A stretch of DNA of 64,000 bases, taken from the NCBI GenBank assembly GCA_001486445.1, contig LN908986.1, positions 46,182 through 110,181 of the forward strand, given 5' to 3'. Shown here piece by piece: positions 44,261 to 52,190 of the stretch (within the stretch, counting starts at the first letter, position 1; the number at the start of each line of letters is the position of its first letter). Below the pieces are notes generated by a model. It did no database searches and was not told where the DNA came from. It saw nothing but the letters and a program-made list of their open reading frames with translations. Source of the DNA: Hugonella massiliensis. Lineage in GTDB: Bacteria; Actinomycetota; Coriobacteriia; Coriobacteriales; Eggerthellaceae. Made by a program: the position numbers and the translations under genes.

Positions 44261-45278
44261 GTGCCGCCTCCTTCGCTTCCGCAGGCGCCGCCGCGGCGGC
44301 GGCCTGGGCGGCCTTGCGCGCGGCCGCCTGCTTCTTGGCCGCGGCGATGCGGGCCGCCTTCTTCTCTTCCGGGGTAAGTTCGACGACGACCTCGCGCGTC
44401 TTCGCTTCAGCGAGCAGGGCGCCGGCGGGCACGAAGTTGCGCGCGATGCCGGCTTCCGCGTCGCTTGCCCCCATGGCACTCGCAAGCAGCTGGGTGAAGA
44501 AGTAGACGGGGATGTCGAGGGGCGCTTCGCCGCGGGCGGCCCGGGCCTTGTTGATTTCGGCCTCGCGCATGTCGAGGTTCATGTTGCACAGGGGGCAGGC
44601 CGTGGCGATGGCTTCGGCACCCGCGTCGATCGCGTCGGCCAGGATACGCTCGACGAGCGGCTTCATGGCCGCGGGATTGCTCACATGGTGCGAGGCGCCG
44701 CAGCATTCGGTCTTGCGACCCCACTCCACCGGGTCGGCGCCGGCGAGTTTCACGACCGTCTCCATCGACTGCGGGTTCTCCTCGTCATCGAAATCGGTGA
44801 GCGCGCGGGGCCGCACCAAGGCGCAGCCGTAGTAGCACGCCACTTTCAGGCCGTTAAGCGGCTGGGTCACGCGGGCCTTCACCGCATGCGCCGTCTCGGG
44901 CTCGAGGAAGGGGTCGATGCCGCAGACCACGTCGGCCTTGGCCTCGTAGGGCTGGCCGATAAGGGCTTCGATTTGACGGCGGCGGTCCTCACTTTCGCGA
45001 GCGTGGACCAGGGCGCGGCGCAGGTTGGAATAGCATCCGGCGCACAGGGCGAGCACGGGTTCGTCGCCGAAGGCGGCTTCCGCGTTCGCAAGCGACCGGG
45101 CGGGCAGGGCGTCGCCCAAATCATCGCTCTGCAGGCGGCCGGCCGAAGCGCCGCAGCAGTTCCAATCGGGCACTTCGTCGATGTCGATGCCCGCGCGACG
45201 TGCCACGAAGGAGAAGGATTCGGTATAGGCCTTGCCCGTCGTCGAAGCCGAGCAGCCCGGGAAATTCGCGTACCTCAT
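44253..45278 (-). CDS. hdrB: HdrB: heterodisulfide reductase catalytic subunit with Ala-rich tail
   Basis: 341 residues. Two CCG domains carry the noncubane iron-sulfur ligands: PDWNCCGASAGRL and KTECCGASHHVSN, with companion cysteines in ALCAGCYSNL, CYYGCALVRP and ACPLCNMNLD. The physiological acceptor in non-methanogens is unknown, probably a protein or small-molecule disulfide. From about residue 300 the protein adds a Lys/Ala-rich helical tail (EEKKAARIAAAKKQAAARKA) not part of the HdrB core and about 40 residues longer than usual. The ATG at 45276-45278 overlaps the hdrC stop by four bases. Confidence 0.92.
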   Translation of the reverse strand: MRYANFPGCSASTTGKAYTESFSFVARRAGIDIDEVPDWNCCGASAGRLQSDDLGDALPARSLANAEAAFGDEPVLALCAGCYSNLRRALVHARESEDRRRQIEALIGQPYEAKADVVCGIDPFLEPETAHAVKARVTQPLNGLKVACYYGCALVRPRALTDFDDEENPQSMETVVKLAGADPVEWGRKTECCGASHHVSNPAAMKPLVERILADAIDAGAEAIATACPLCNMNLDMREAEINKARAARGEAPLDIPVYFFTQLLASAMGASDAEAGIARNFVPAGALLAEAKTREVVVELTPEEKKAARIAAAKKQAAARKAAQAAAAAAPAEAKEAAHE

Positions 45279-45847
45279 TTGGTTCCCCCTTCGCCCGCAC
45301 GGATATCGTGCACGATGCGTTTGACGTCGGGACCACCCGCCGGCTTGTAACCGTTGCCCGACAGCAGGCCGCGCGAAAGCATGCGCGGCGAGTTCGCGAC
45401 GTCTTGGAAAAGGTGGCCGGTCTGCAGGTTGTAGCGCATCGCGAGCATGGTTTCGTCGGAGACGCCCTTAGCTTCCACATTGTCCAAGAAGATGTTCATG
45501 AAGGCCTCGCCTTCGCGTTCGGCCGCGATGCCCCGCTTCATCTCGTAGCGGCAGATGGCCGTGTTGAGCGCCGGCAAGTCGATGCTCTGCGGGCAACGCG
45601 CCAGGCAGACGCCGCACCCCAGGCAGAGCCAGGGCATCTGCAGGGTGAGCACGCGATCGACGTCGCCGATCTGCAGAAGGCGGATGACGCCGCGGCAATC
45701 GACGTCGGCCGACGCGGCCACGGGGCACCCGGCCGCGCATTTGCCGCACTGGTAGCACTCCTTCACGTCGACGCCCGATTCGGCGGCGATTTCGGAAAGA
45801 GCGTCTGAAGCGGCTCGATCGAGTTCCGATAGATTGCAGAATCCCAT
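45275..45847 (-). CDS. hdrC: HdrC: heterodisulfide reductase iron-sulfur subunit
   Basis: 190 residues with two [4Fe-4S] ferredoxin motifs, CYQCGKCAAGCPVAA and CLGCGVCLARCPQSI, then a helical region (YNLQTGHLFQDVANSPRML) that contacts HdrB. It is the first gene of the seven-gene operon hdrCBA-flxDCBA. The ATG at 45845-45847 follows AGGAGGTTGCACA, a near-perfect ribosome site. The operon promoter must lie in the AT-rich region at about 45890-46020. Confidence 0.92.
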   Translation of the reverse strand: MGFCNLSELDRAASDALSEIAAESGVDVKECYQCGKCAAGCPVAASADVDCRGVIRLLQIGDVDRVLTLQMPWLCLGCGVCLARCPQSIDLPALNTAICRYEMKRGIAAEREGEAFMNIFLDNVEAKGVSDETMLAMRYNLQTGHLFQDVANSPRMLSRGLLSGNGYKPAGGPDVKRIVHDIRAGEGGTK

Positions 45848-46020
45848 TGTGCAACCTCCTATCCGGGCAGAGCCCGAAATTTCGTCCTCTTTCCTATATA
45901 CCCGTTCAAGGAGCTACCAGGTGCGACAGTTTGGGCCAACGGATGTATTTTTGTCCTAATTGACCGCATTTTATTCACTACTAGTTAGTAGGATTTAGGA
46001 TATATGCAGTTTTGTTTACC
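45848..46020 (-). promoter_or_regulatory. Promoter region of the hdr-flx operon with a 14-bp palindrome
   Basis: The stretch 45890-46020 is far more AT-rich than its surroundings. CTACTA-GT-TAGTAG (45978-45991) is a perfect dyad about 130 bases before hdrC and is a candidate operator. It does not match the Rex consensus TTGTGAA-TTCACAA. No promoter hexamers can be called with confidence. Confidence 0.4.
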
Positions 46021-46219
46021 CACATTAGGGAAGTTGTCTATAGTCGTTTTCCCCTGATGAAGGCATGCGGAGCCATTTGCCGGGCGAACGGAGGCGTTGT
46101 CGCCCGCGCCGAACGAGTCAGAGAGATGTGGTCCCTCCGACTCATCGCCCTTCGGCTATTTCGTAAGGATGCGTCCCGCATCGCCGCCGACCGCGCTGAA
46201 AGCGTGTATCCTTAAGCCA

Positions 46220-46318
46220 TACGCGCTGTGACTGACGGTTCATGTGGGTCACCACAGGGGAGCAGCGCGCCCAATCCGCCGACCGTCTGGGCAAGCCGCG
46301 CACACCAGAGGGGGCTTG
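46220..46318 (+). ncRNA. ZTP (pfl) riboswitch upstream of purine genes
   Basis: All parts of the pfl motif are visible. P1 pairs CGCGCT (46222-46227) with AGCGCG (46264-46269). The conserved GTGACTGACGG holds one pseudoknot strand, GACGG (46234-46238). A hairpin TGTGG-GTCA-CCACA precedes the invariant GGGGAGC (46257-46263). The 3' part CCGACCGTCTGGGCA supplies CCGTC (46283-46287) for the pseudoknot and CTGGGCA for ligand binding. The next segment can form CAAGCC/GGCTTG (46292-46318), a possible expression platform. ZTP/AICAR signals low 10-formyl-tetrahydrofolate, which fits the AICAR-using enzyme encoded downstream. The leader also has a hairpin at 46115-46143. Confidence 0.92.
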
Positions 46319-46373
46319 TCTACCTACGGCTCCTTCCGCGCCGGCTCGAGAGAGCATCTGGAAGGAGATGCGC

Positions 46374-47015
46374 ATGCAAGATTTGGCAGCTATTCTTCGA
46401 ACCAACCCCTACCCGGGGCGCGGCATCGTGGTGGGCCACGACCGCGTGTACTACTGGATCATGGGCCGCAGCGCCAACAGCCGCAACCGCGTGTTCGTGC
46501 CCACCGACGACGGCATCCGCACCGAAGCCCACGACCCCGCCCTGCTCGAAGACCCCAGCCTGATCATCTACCACCCCGTGCGCACCATGGGCGACGCGCT
46601 CGTCGTGACCAACGGCGACCAGACCGACACGATCGTCGAAGCCGGCTGCTTCCACAAGGGGTGCAAACAGCGCCGCTTCGAGCCCGATGCCCCCAACTTC
46701 ACCCCGCGCATCAGCGCGATCGTCAGGCCCGACGGCAGCTTCCAAATCTCGATTCTGAAGCATGCGGAAGGCCCCGCCGACCGCTGCACCCGCGAGTTCT
46801 TCGCCTACGAAGGCGTCGACGAAGGCCAGGGCTACTTCATCAGCACCTACCAGGGCGACGGCAACCCCCTGCCCAGCTTCGCTGGCGAACCCCAGCTCGT
46901 GACCGTGCCCGACCCCGCCGCGGTGTGGGACGCCCTCAACCCCGACAACAAGGTGTCCCTCTACGTCAACGTGGCCGGCGACGTAACCCTCTTCAACAAG
47001 AACCTGGGCGACTAG
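46374..47015 (+). CDS. purO: IMP cyclohydrolase, PurO type
   Basis: 213 residues of the IMP cyclohydrolase family first known from archaea (PurO). It closes FAICAR to IMP, the last step of purine synthesis. Family segments are LRTNPYPGRGIVVG, WIMGRSANSRNRVF, YHPVRTMGDALVVTNGDQTD and FTPRISAIV. The ATG at 46374 is chosen because GGAAGGAG ends six bases upstream; the ATG at 46368 would overlap the ribosome site. It is 56 bases from the end of the riboswitch and 74 bases before the AICAR transformylase gene. Together they replace the bifunctional PurH. Confidence 0.88.
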   Translation: MQDLAAILRTNPYPGRGIVVGHDRVYYWIMGRSANSRNRVFVPTDDGIRTEAHDPALLEDPSLIIYHPVRTMGDALVVTNGDQTDTIVEAGCFHKGCKQRRFEPDAPNFTPRISAIVRPDGSFQISILKHAEGPADRCTREFFAYEGVDEGQGYFISTYQGDGNPLPSFAGEPQLVTVPDPAAVWDALNPDNKVSLYVNVAGDVTLFNKNLGD

Positions 47016-47089
47016 GCCGGCGCCCGACGCGCCGTCCCGCGCAGACGCGCATCCTCAACCGCCCCATCCCACCGCACAGAGGAGGACCT

Positions 47090-48268
47090 GTGAATTCCCT
47101 TGAACTGAAATACGGTTGCAACCCCAACCAGAAGCCCGCCCGCATCTTCATGAAGGATGGCTCCGATTTGCCCGTCACCGTCGTGAACGGCAAACCCGGT
47201 TACATCAACTTTCTCGACGCCTTGAACTCCTGGCAGCTCGTCCGTGAGCTCAAGGAGGCCACCGGCCTGCCCGCTGCCGCGTCCTTCAAGCACGTGAGCC
47301 CCGCCGGCGCCGCCCTGGGCCTGCCCCTTTCCGACGTCGAGCGCCAGATCTACTTCGTGGACGACGGCTTCGACCCCTCGCCCGTAGCCGCCGCCTACAT
47401 CCGCGCTCGCGGCGCCGACCGCATGTCGTCCTACGGCGACTGGGCAGCCGTATCCGACATCTGCGACGCCGACGTGGCCCGCGTGCTCCAGCACGAGGTG
47501 TCCGACGGCATCATCGCCCCGGGCTACACCGACGAGGCTATCGAGATTCTGAAGACCAAGAAGAAGGGCAACTACAACATCGTCGCGATCGATCCCTCCT
47601 ACGAGGCGGCCGAAATCGAGCAGAAGGACGTCTTCGGCATCACCTTCGAGCAGCGCCACAACGACTACAAGATCTCGGCCGACCAGCTCGACAACGTCGT
47701 GACCGATAACAAAACCATCCCCGACGCCGCCAAGACCGACTTGGTGCTCGCCCTCATCACCCTGAAGTACACCCAGTCGAATTCGGTCTGCTACACCAAG
47801 AACGGCCAGACCGTGGGCGTGGGCGCCGGCCAGCAGAGCCGCATCCACTGCACGCGCCTGGCCGGCAACAAGGCCGATACCTGGAGCCTGCGCCACCACC
47901 CCAAGGTCTTGGGCCTGCAGTTCGTCGACGGCATCCGCCGCGCCGACCGCGACAACGCCATCGACGTCTACATCTCCGACGAGCACGACGACGTCCTGCG
48001 CGACGGCGCCTGGCAGCGCGTCTTCAAGGTAAAACCCGACGTGCTCACCGACGAAGAGAAGAAAGACTGGATCGCCCAGCAGACGGGCCTGTCGCTGGGT
48101 TCCGACGCCTTCTTCCCCTTCGGCGACAACATCGAGCGCGCCCGCAAATCGGGCGTGACCTACGTGGCCGAACCGGGCGGGTCGATTCGCGACGATAACG
48201 TGATCGAAACCGCCAACCGCTACGGCATGGCCGTGGCCTTCACCGGCATGCGTCTCTTCCATCACTGA
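47090..48268 (+). CDS. Stand-alone AICAR transformylase (PurH C-terminal domain)
   Basis: 392 residues equal to the AICAR formyltransferase half of PurH without the N-terminal IMP cyclohydrolase half. It transfers formyl from 10-formyl-tetrahydrofolate to AICAR. Visible signatures are LKYGCNPNQKPARIF, the catalytic Lys-His in ASFKHVSPAGAALGLPLS, TLKYTQSNSVCYTKNGQTVG, GAGQQSRIHCTRLAG and FFPFGDNIERARKSGV. The start is a GTG at 47090, with AGAGGAGGACC upstream. It follows purO and shares the ZTP riboswitch. A GC-rich terminator lies at 48296. Confidence 0.93.
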   Translation: MNSLELKYGCNPNQKPARIFMKDGSDLPVTVVNGKPGYINFLDALNSWQLVRELKEATGLPAAASFKHVSPAGAALGLPLSDVERQIYFVDDGFDPSPVAAAYIRARGADRMSSYGDWAAVSDICDADVARVLQHEVSDGIIAPGYTDEAIEILKTKKKGNYNIVAIDPSYEAAEIEQKDVFGITFEQRHNDYKISADQLDNVVTDNKTIPDAAKTDLVLALITLKYTQSNSVCYTKNGQTVGVGAGQQSRIHCTRLAGNKADTWSLRHHPKVLGLQFVDGIRRADRDNAIDVYISDEHDDVLRDGAWQRVFKVKPDVLTDEEKKDWIAQQTGLSLGSDAFFPFGDNIERARKSGVTYVAEPGGSIRDDNVIETANRYGMAVAFTGMRLFHH

Positions 48269-48295
48269 TCCGGCGCCCCGCAACGCTTGCGCACC

Positions 48296-48340
48296 GAGAC
48301 CCCCGACCTGCCGCGCGCGGGCCGGGGGTCTCCTCGTTTT
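48296..48340 (+). terminator. Intrinsic terminator of the purO operon
   Basis: GAGACCCCCG (48296-48305) and CGGGGGTCTC (48323-48332) pair, followed by CTCGTTTT. Confidence 0.8.
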
Positions 48341-48390
48341 CGCCGCCCGCTTCTGCTAGGATGCTGCCTGCTCGATAGAAGGGATTGCGC

Positions 48391-49239
48391 ATGACCCGTA
48401 CCGCTCGCTCGCGCAAGCACAAAGGATTCGATCTGGAAAAGCGCCTGGCCGCCGCCGCTACCGCCGTGGAACGCGACCCCGCCCGCTGGCGAGGGCGCTG
48501 GCATACCTGGCACGCTGCCGAAACGACCGCCGGCGCCCGCCCCTGGCGCCGGGTCGTCGTCGATTTAGGCTGCGGAAAAGGCGCAGCGACCGTGGCCCTT
48601 GCCGCCGCGTACCCCGACACCTTGTTCGTGGGCATCGACGCCGAACCGGTGTGCACCCTGCAGTCTGCCGAGAAAGCGGTGGCCGCTCACCTGTCCAACG
48701 CCGTCTTCCCCCTCTGCGCGGACCCGCAGCTGCCCGACCTGTTCGCCCCCGGGGAAATCGATCGGCTCGCGATGAACTTCCCCACCCCGCATCCCAAGAA
48801 GAAGCACGCGCCCCTGCGCTTGACCCACGTCGATCGGCTGATCGCCTATCGGCCTCTGCTCGCACCGGGCGCCGTGCTCGCTCTGAAGACCGATAGCGAC
48901 CCCTTCCTGCAGTTCAGCTTGGAAGAACTCGCACTCGCCCGCTACCGCGTCGTGCAGACCGCGCGCGACTGGCGTGCCGCCCACCCCGACGAGCCGGCGA
49001 CCGAATACGAAGAAAAGCTGGTGGCCAAGGGCGCGCCCGTGCTCGGCCTTCTAGCCCTGCCCACCACCGAGCCCGCACCGCACCCCGAGGACATCGTGCA
49101 GACAGCCCACCTGAGCCTCTACGACTACCTGCCCGCCAACCTCGACGAGCTCGCTTACGTGGCCCACGGGATGGAGGGCGCCGTGGAGAACATGCGCAAC
49201 CACGCCCGTCACCTGGCCGAGAAGCGTACCCGCGCCTAG
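48391..49239 (+). CDS. trmB: TrmB-family tRNA (guanine46-N7)-methyltransferase
   Basis: 282 residues. The SAM-binding motif VVVDLGCGKGAATVALAAAY, FVGIDAEPVCTLQSAEKAV, and the TrmB segments LAMNFPTPHPKKKHAPLRLT and LALKTDSDPFLQFSLEEL are present. It adds m7G at position 46 of tRNA. It is longer than the usual 210-240 residues, with extra N-terminal (about 45) and C-terminal sequence, and the canonical NFxDPWPKxRHxKRR is altered (NFPTPHPKKKHAPLR). Function is therefore likely but substrate not certain. The ATG at 48391 follows GAAGGGATTGCGC. Confidence 0.8.
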   Translation: MTRTARSRKHKGFDLEKRLAAAATAVERDPARWRGRWHTWHAAETTAGARPWRRVVVDLGCGKGAATVALAAAYPDTLFVGIDAEPVCTLQSAEKAVAAHLSNAVFPLCADPQLPDLFAPGEIDRLAMNFPTPHPKKKHAPLRLTHVDRLIAYRPLLAPGAVLALKTDSDPFLQFSLEELALARYRVVQTARDWRAAHPDEPATEYEEKLVAKGAPVLGLLALPTTEPAPHPEDIVQTAHLSLYDYLPANLDELAYVAHGMEGAVENMRNHARHLAEKRTRA

Positions 49240-49280
49240 CGGGGGCGCAACCGTCGCGCCCCCGCGCGCCCCGCATGAAA

Positions 49281-49318
49281 AAGCGGGCGCAAGCTCGCCG
49301 CTCGCGCCCGCTTCCCTT
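49281..49318. terminator. Bidirectional terminator hairpin
   Basis: AAGCGGGCGC (49281-49290) pairs with GCGCCCGCTT (49304-49313). A-rich sequence on one side and TCCCTT on the other suit termination of the converging trmB and oxidase genes. Confidence 0.75.
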
Positions 49319-49335
49319 CGCTTTTAATGCGCGCC

Positions 49336-50757
49336 CTAGAGGTCGCTGCAGACCTTGCCCGGGTTGAGGATGCCCTTGGGGTCGAACACGTTCTTGATGC
49401 CCGCCATGAGCGCAATGGCCTCGTTGCCGAGCGACTCGCGCAGGTAGGCCTTCTTGCCGAAGCCGATGCCGTGCTCGCCGGACACCTGCCCGCCGAACTC
49501 CTCGGCCTTGGCGTAAGCGTCGTGCATGACCTTAGCGACCTTTTCCTTGAACTCGCCTTCGTCGATGTCGTTGCCGGCGCAGTAGATGTGCAGGTTGCCG
49601 TCGCCGGCATGGCCGAACGAGCGGATGCGCACGCCGTACTTGACGCCCGTTTCGTGCACGAACTTGAGCATGGCGGCGATCTTGTCGACCGGGACGCAGA
49701 CGTCCATCTCGTCGAGCAGGTCGGCCTCGTCTTCGATCACAGTGAGGAAGGCGCTGCGGGCGGCCCACACCGCTTCCTTCTGGGACGGTTCGTCGACGAC
49801 GAGCACGTCGAAGGCCCCGGCTTCATCGGCCACTTCGGCCAGGGTTTCGGCGCGCTGCATGATTTCGTCGAGGTCGTTGCCGTCGAGCGTGACCAGGATA
49901 TAGGCGCCCGCTTCCTGCCCCTGCACTTCGGTGGGGAACACGTTGTTGCCCGTGGCCGCCGCCGAAGAGTCGACGATATCGCGTTCCATGAATTCGAGCG
50001 ACTGGGGGTTCAGGCCGGCCAGCTTGATCTTCGGCACGGCGCTGATGGCCTCGTTGATGTCGGTGAAGGGAAGGATGAAGCTGATGTTCTCCTGCGGGTT
50101 GGGGATGAGCTTCATCGTGAGCTCGGTAATCACCGCGAGCGTGCCCTCGGAGCCCACGAGCAGATGCAGCAAGCTGTAGCCCGACGAGGACTTGGCCACC
50201 GCGCGGCCGATCTTCATGATGTGGCCGTTGGGCAGCACGGCGGTGACGGCTTCGACGTAGTCGCGCGTGGTGCCGTACTTGACGGCGCGCATGCCGCCGG
50301 CGTTGGTGGACACGTTGCCGCCGATCGAGCCGGTCTTCTCGCCGGGATCGGGCGGATACATGAGGTCATGCTCGAGGGCGTCGGCAGCCAGGTCGCACAG
50401 GCGCACGCCGGGCTGAACGCGCACGTTGAGGTTGTTCATGTCGTAGCCGATGATCTGGTCCATATGCATGGTGCACAGGATCACGCCGCCGGCAAGCGGG
50501 GTGCAGCCGCCGGCAAGCCCCGTGCCCGCGCCGCGCACGGTGACGGGAATCTCATGCTCGTTGCAGACCGCCATGATCTCGGACACCTGTTCGGTGGTAG
50601 CGGGGAACAGCACGAGGTCGGGCATGCGAGACCCGTAGATCGGCATCTCGTCGTGCGCGTAGTCTTCGTTGATATCCTCGTACTCGTAATTGTCTTCGCC
50701 GACGATCGACTTGAGCTTGGCCGCAAGTTCGTCGGTGAGCTCGTTGTAATGGGGCAT
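49336..50757 (-). CDS. FAD-linked oxidase, glycolate/D-lactate dehydrogenase type
   Basis: 473 residues of the GlcD/DLD family. The PCMH-type FAD domain (about 35-215) contains PVTVRGAGTGLAGGCTPLAG, DPGEKTGSIGGNVSTNAGGM and YGTTRDYVEAV. The C-terminal FAD-oxidase domain ends with GQVSGEHGIGFGKK and NVFDPKGILNPGKV. It oxidises a 2-hydroxy acid such as D-lactate or glycolate; electrons would pass to an electron-transfer flavoprotein or quinone in relatives. No partner (GlcE/F or EtfAB) lies adjacent. The ATG at 50755-50757 follows AAAGAGGACGAT. Confidence 0.9.
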   Translation of the reverse strand: MPHYNELTDELAAKLKSIVGEDNYEYEDINEDYAHDEMPIYGSRMPDLVLFPATTEQVSEIMAVCNEHEIPVTVRGAGTGLAGGCTPLAGGVILCTMHMDQIIGYDMNNLNVRVQPGVRLCDLAADALEHDLMYPPDPGEKTGSIGGNVSTNAGGMRAVKYGTTRDYVEAVTAVLPNGHIMKIGRAVAKSSSGYSLLHLLVGSEGTLAVITELTMKLIPNPQENISFILPFTDINEAISAVPKIKLAGLNPQSLEFMERDIVDSSAAATGNNVFPTEVQGQEAGAYILVTLDGNDLDEIMQRAETLAEVADEAGAFDVLVVDEPSQKEAVWAARSAFLTVIEDEADLLDEMDVCVPVDKIAAMLKFVHETGVKYGVRIRSFGHAGDGNLHIYCAGNDIDEGEFKEKVAKVMHDAYAKAEEFGGQVSGEHGIGFGKKAYLRESLGNEAIALMAGIKNVFDPKGILNPGKVCSDL

Positions 50758-50986
50758 ATCGTCCTCTTTCCCGAAGTTAGACGTTTTCGTTTGTACCATT
50801 GGCCCCGCCGCGCGGCAGCAAGGATTCGGGGAACGCGCAACAAGGTCCTTAAGCGGCGCGAATACGGGGGCGAACGGAAAGCGATGCGGCTTGGGCGCAT
50901 TTGGTAACGACTGGCGCGCGCCCCTTCCCGCGGGCCGCATCAGGCGTACACTTCACTCGAACGCACCGATACGCAAAGGAGTTCCC

Positions 50987-52138
50987 ATGGCCGAAACCAA
51001 GGGCCCGGTGAAGATCATCCTGCTCACCGGTTATCTGGGAGCGGGCAAGACCACCCTGCTCAACCACATTCTGGCGAACGACGAGGGCATCCGCGCCGCC
51101 GTGATCGTCAACGACATCGGAGAGGTCAACGTCGACGCCGGCCTCATCGCCAACGGCGGCTATTCTCAGGCCGACGACATCATTCCCCTGTCGAACGGCT
51201 GCATCTGCTGCACGCTCGCCGACGACCTGGCCCAGCAGCTTTCCGACATCGCCGATTCGGGCGACTTCGACTACATCATCATCGAGGCTTCGGGCATCTG
51301 CGAGCCCATCCCCATCGCCTACACGATCCAGGCCTTCTGCGACGATTCCCAGCACAACGGCCACGCGCCGCTCGCCTTGGACAACATCGTCGCCGTCGTC
51401 GACTGCGCCCGCATGTTCGACGAGTTCCAAGGCGGGCGCGACCTGCTCGCCGACGACATCGACGAGGACGACATCGAGGCCCTGCTCATCCAGCAGCTCG
51501 AGTTCTGCACCACGGTCGTCCTGAACAAGACCGACCAGGTCACGCCCGACCAGATCGCCGAGCTCAAGGCCATCGTGCGCAGCCTGCAGAAGGACGCCGT
51601 CATCGTGGAGGCCGACCACGGCAACGTCGACATGGGCGAGCTGCTCAACACCGGCCGCTTCGACTTCGAGCGCGCCTACGACTCCGCCGCCTGGATCGAC
51701 GCGATGGAACACCCCGAAGAGCACGACGACCCCGAAGTGCTCGAGTACGATATCGCAACCTTCGTCTACCAGCGCCGCCGCCCCTTCGACATCGAGAAGC
51801 TTTCCGCCTACGTGGAAACCTGGCCCGACGCGGTCGTCCGGTCCAAGGGCATGCTCTGGTCGGCAGAAGACCCCGACACCTGCTACATCTTCGAGCAGGC
51901 CGGCCAGCGGGTCTCGCTGATGGAGAACGGTCTCTTCGTCGATTCGGCCCCCGAAGAGGAAAAGAAGAAGATCATCGCCGAGAACCCCGAGCTGCTCGAC
52001 AACTGGGACGACGAGGTGGGCGACCGCATGAACAAGATCGTCTTCATCGGGCGCCACATGGACCAAGACGCCCTGATCGAAGGTCTCGACGCCTGCCTGA
52101 CCGACTGGATCCCCGACGAATTCGACGAGAAGGCGTAA
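50987..52138 (+). CDS. CobW/P47K-family GTP-binding metallochaperone
   Basis: 383 residues. The P-loop is LLTGYLGAGKTTLLN (about 12-26), and the metal-binding CxCC motif is SNGCICCTLADD (about 69-80). The Walker B-like IIIEASGICEP and the guanine-specificity motif VLNKTDQ are present. The C-terminal CobW domain (about 255-370) has the expected YDIATFVYQRRRPFDIEKL. It would deliver zinc, cobalt or another metal to a client enzyme; the client is not evident here, and no Zur box was identified. The ATG follows CAAAGGAGTTCCC. A perfect GC hairpin follows the gene. Confidence 0.9.
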   Translation: MAETKGPVKIILLTGYLGAGKTTLLNHILANDEGIRAAVIVNDIGEVNVDAGLIANGGYSQADDIIPLSNGCICCTLADDLAQQLSDIADSGDFDYIIIEASGICEPIPIAYTIQAFCDDSQHNGHAPLALDNIVAVVDCARMFDEFQGGRDLLADDIDEDDIEALLIQQLEFCTTVVLNKTDQVTPDQIAELKAIVRSLQKDAVIVEADHGNVDMGELLNTGRFDFERAYDSAAWIDAMEHPEEHDDPEVLEYDIATFVYQRRRPFDIEKLSAYVETWPDAVVRSKGMLWSAEDPDTCYIFEQAGQRVSLMENGLFVDSAPEEEKKKIIAENPELLDNWDDEVGDRMNKIVFIGRHMDQDALIEGLDACLTDWIPDEFDEKA

Positions 52139-52149
52139 GAGCCCCCGAC

Positions 52150-52172
52150 GGCGCCCCGTCCCCTGGGGCGCC
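52150..52172 (+). terminator. Short GC hairpin after the CobW-type gene
   Basis: GGCGCCCC and GGGGCGCC form a stem of eight pairs around a seven-base loop, without a T-run. It separates the GTPase gene from the BASS transporter. Confidence 0.45.
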
Positions 52173-52190
52173 GGCTTGCGAAAGCCCCTC

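Noticed and set aside
46012-46215. 67-residue plus-strand reading frame between hdrC and the riboswitch
   Set aside because: No ribosome site or family resemblance; it ends just before the ZTP aptamer and is better read as untranslated leader.
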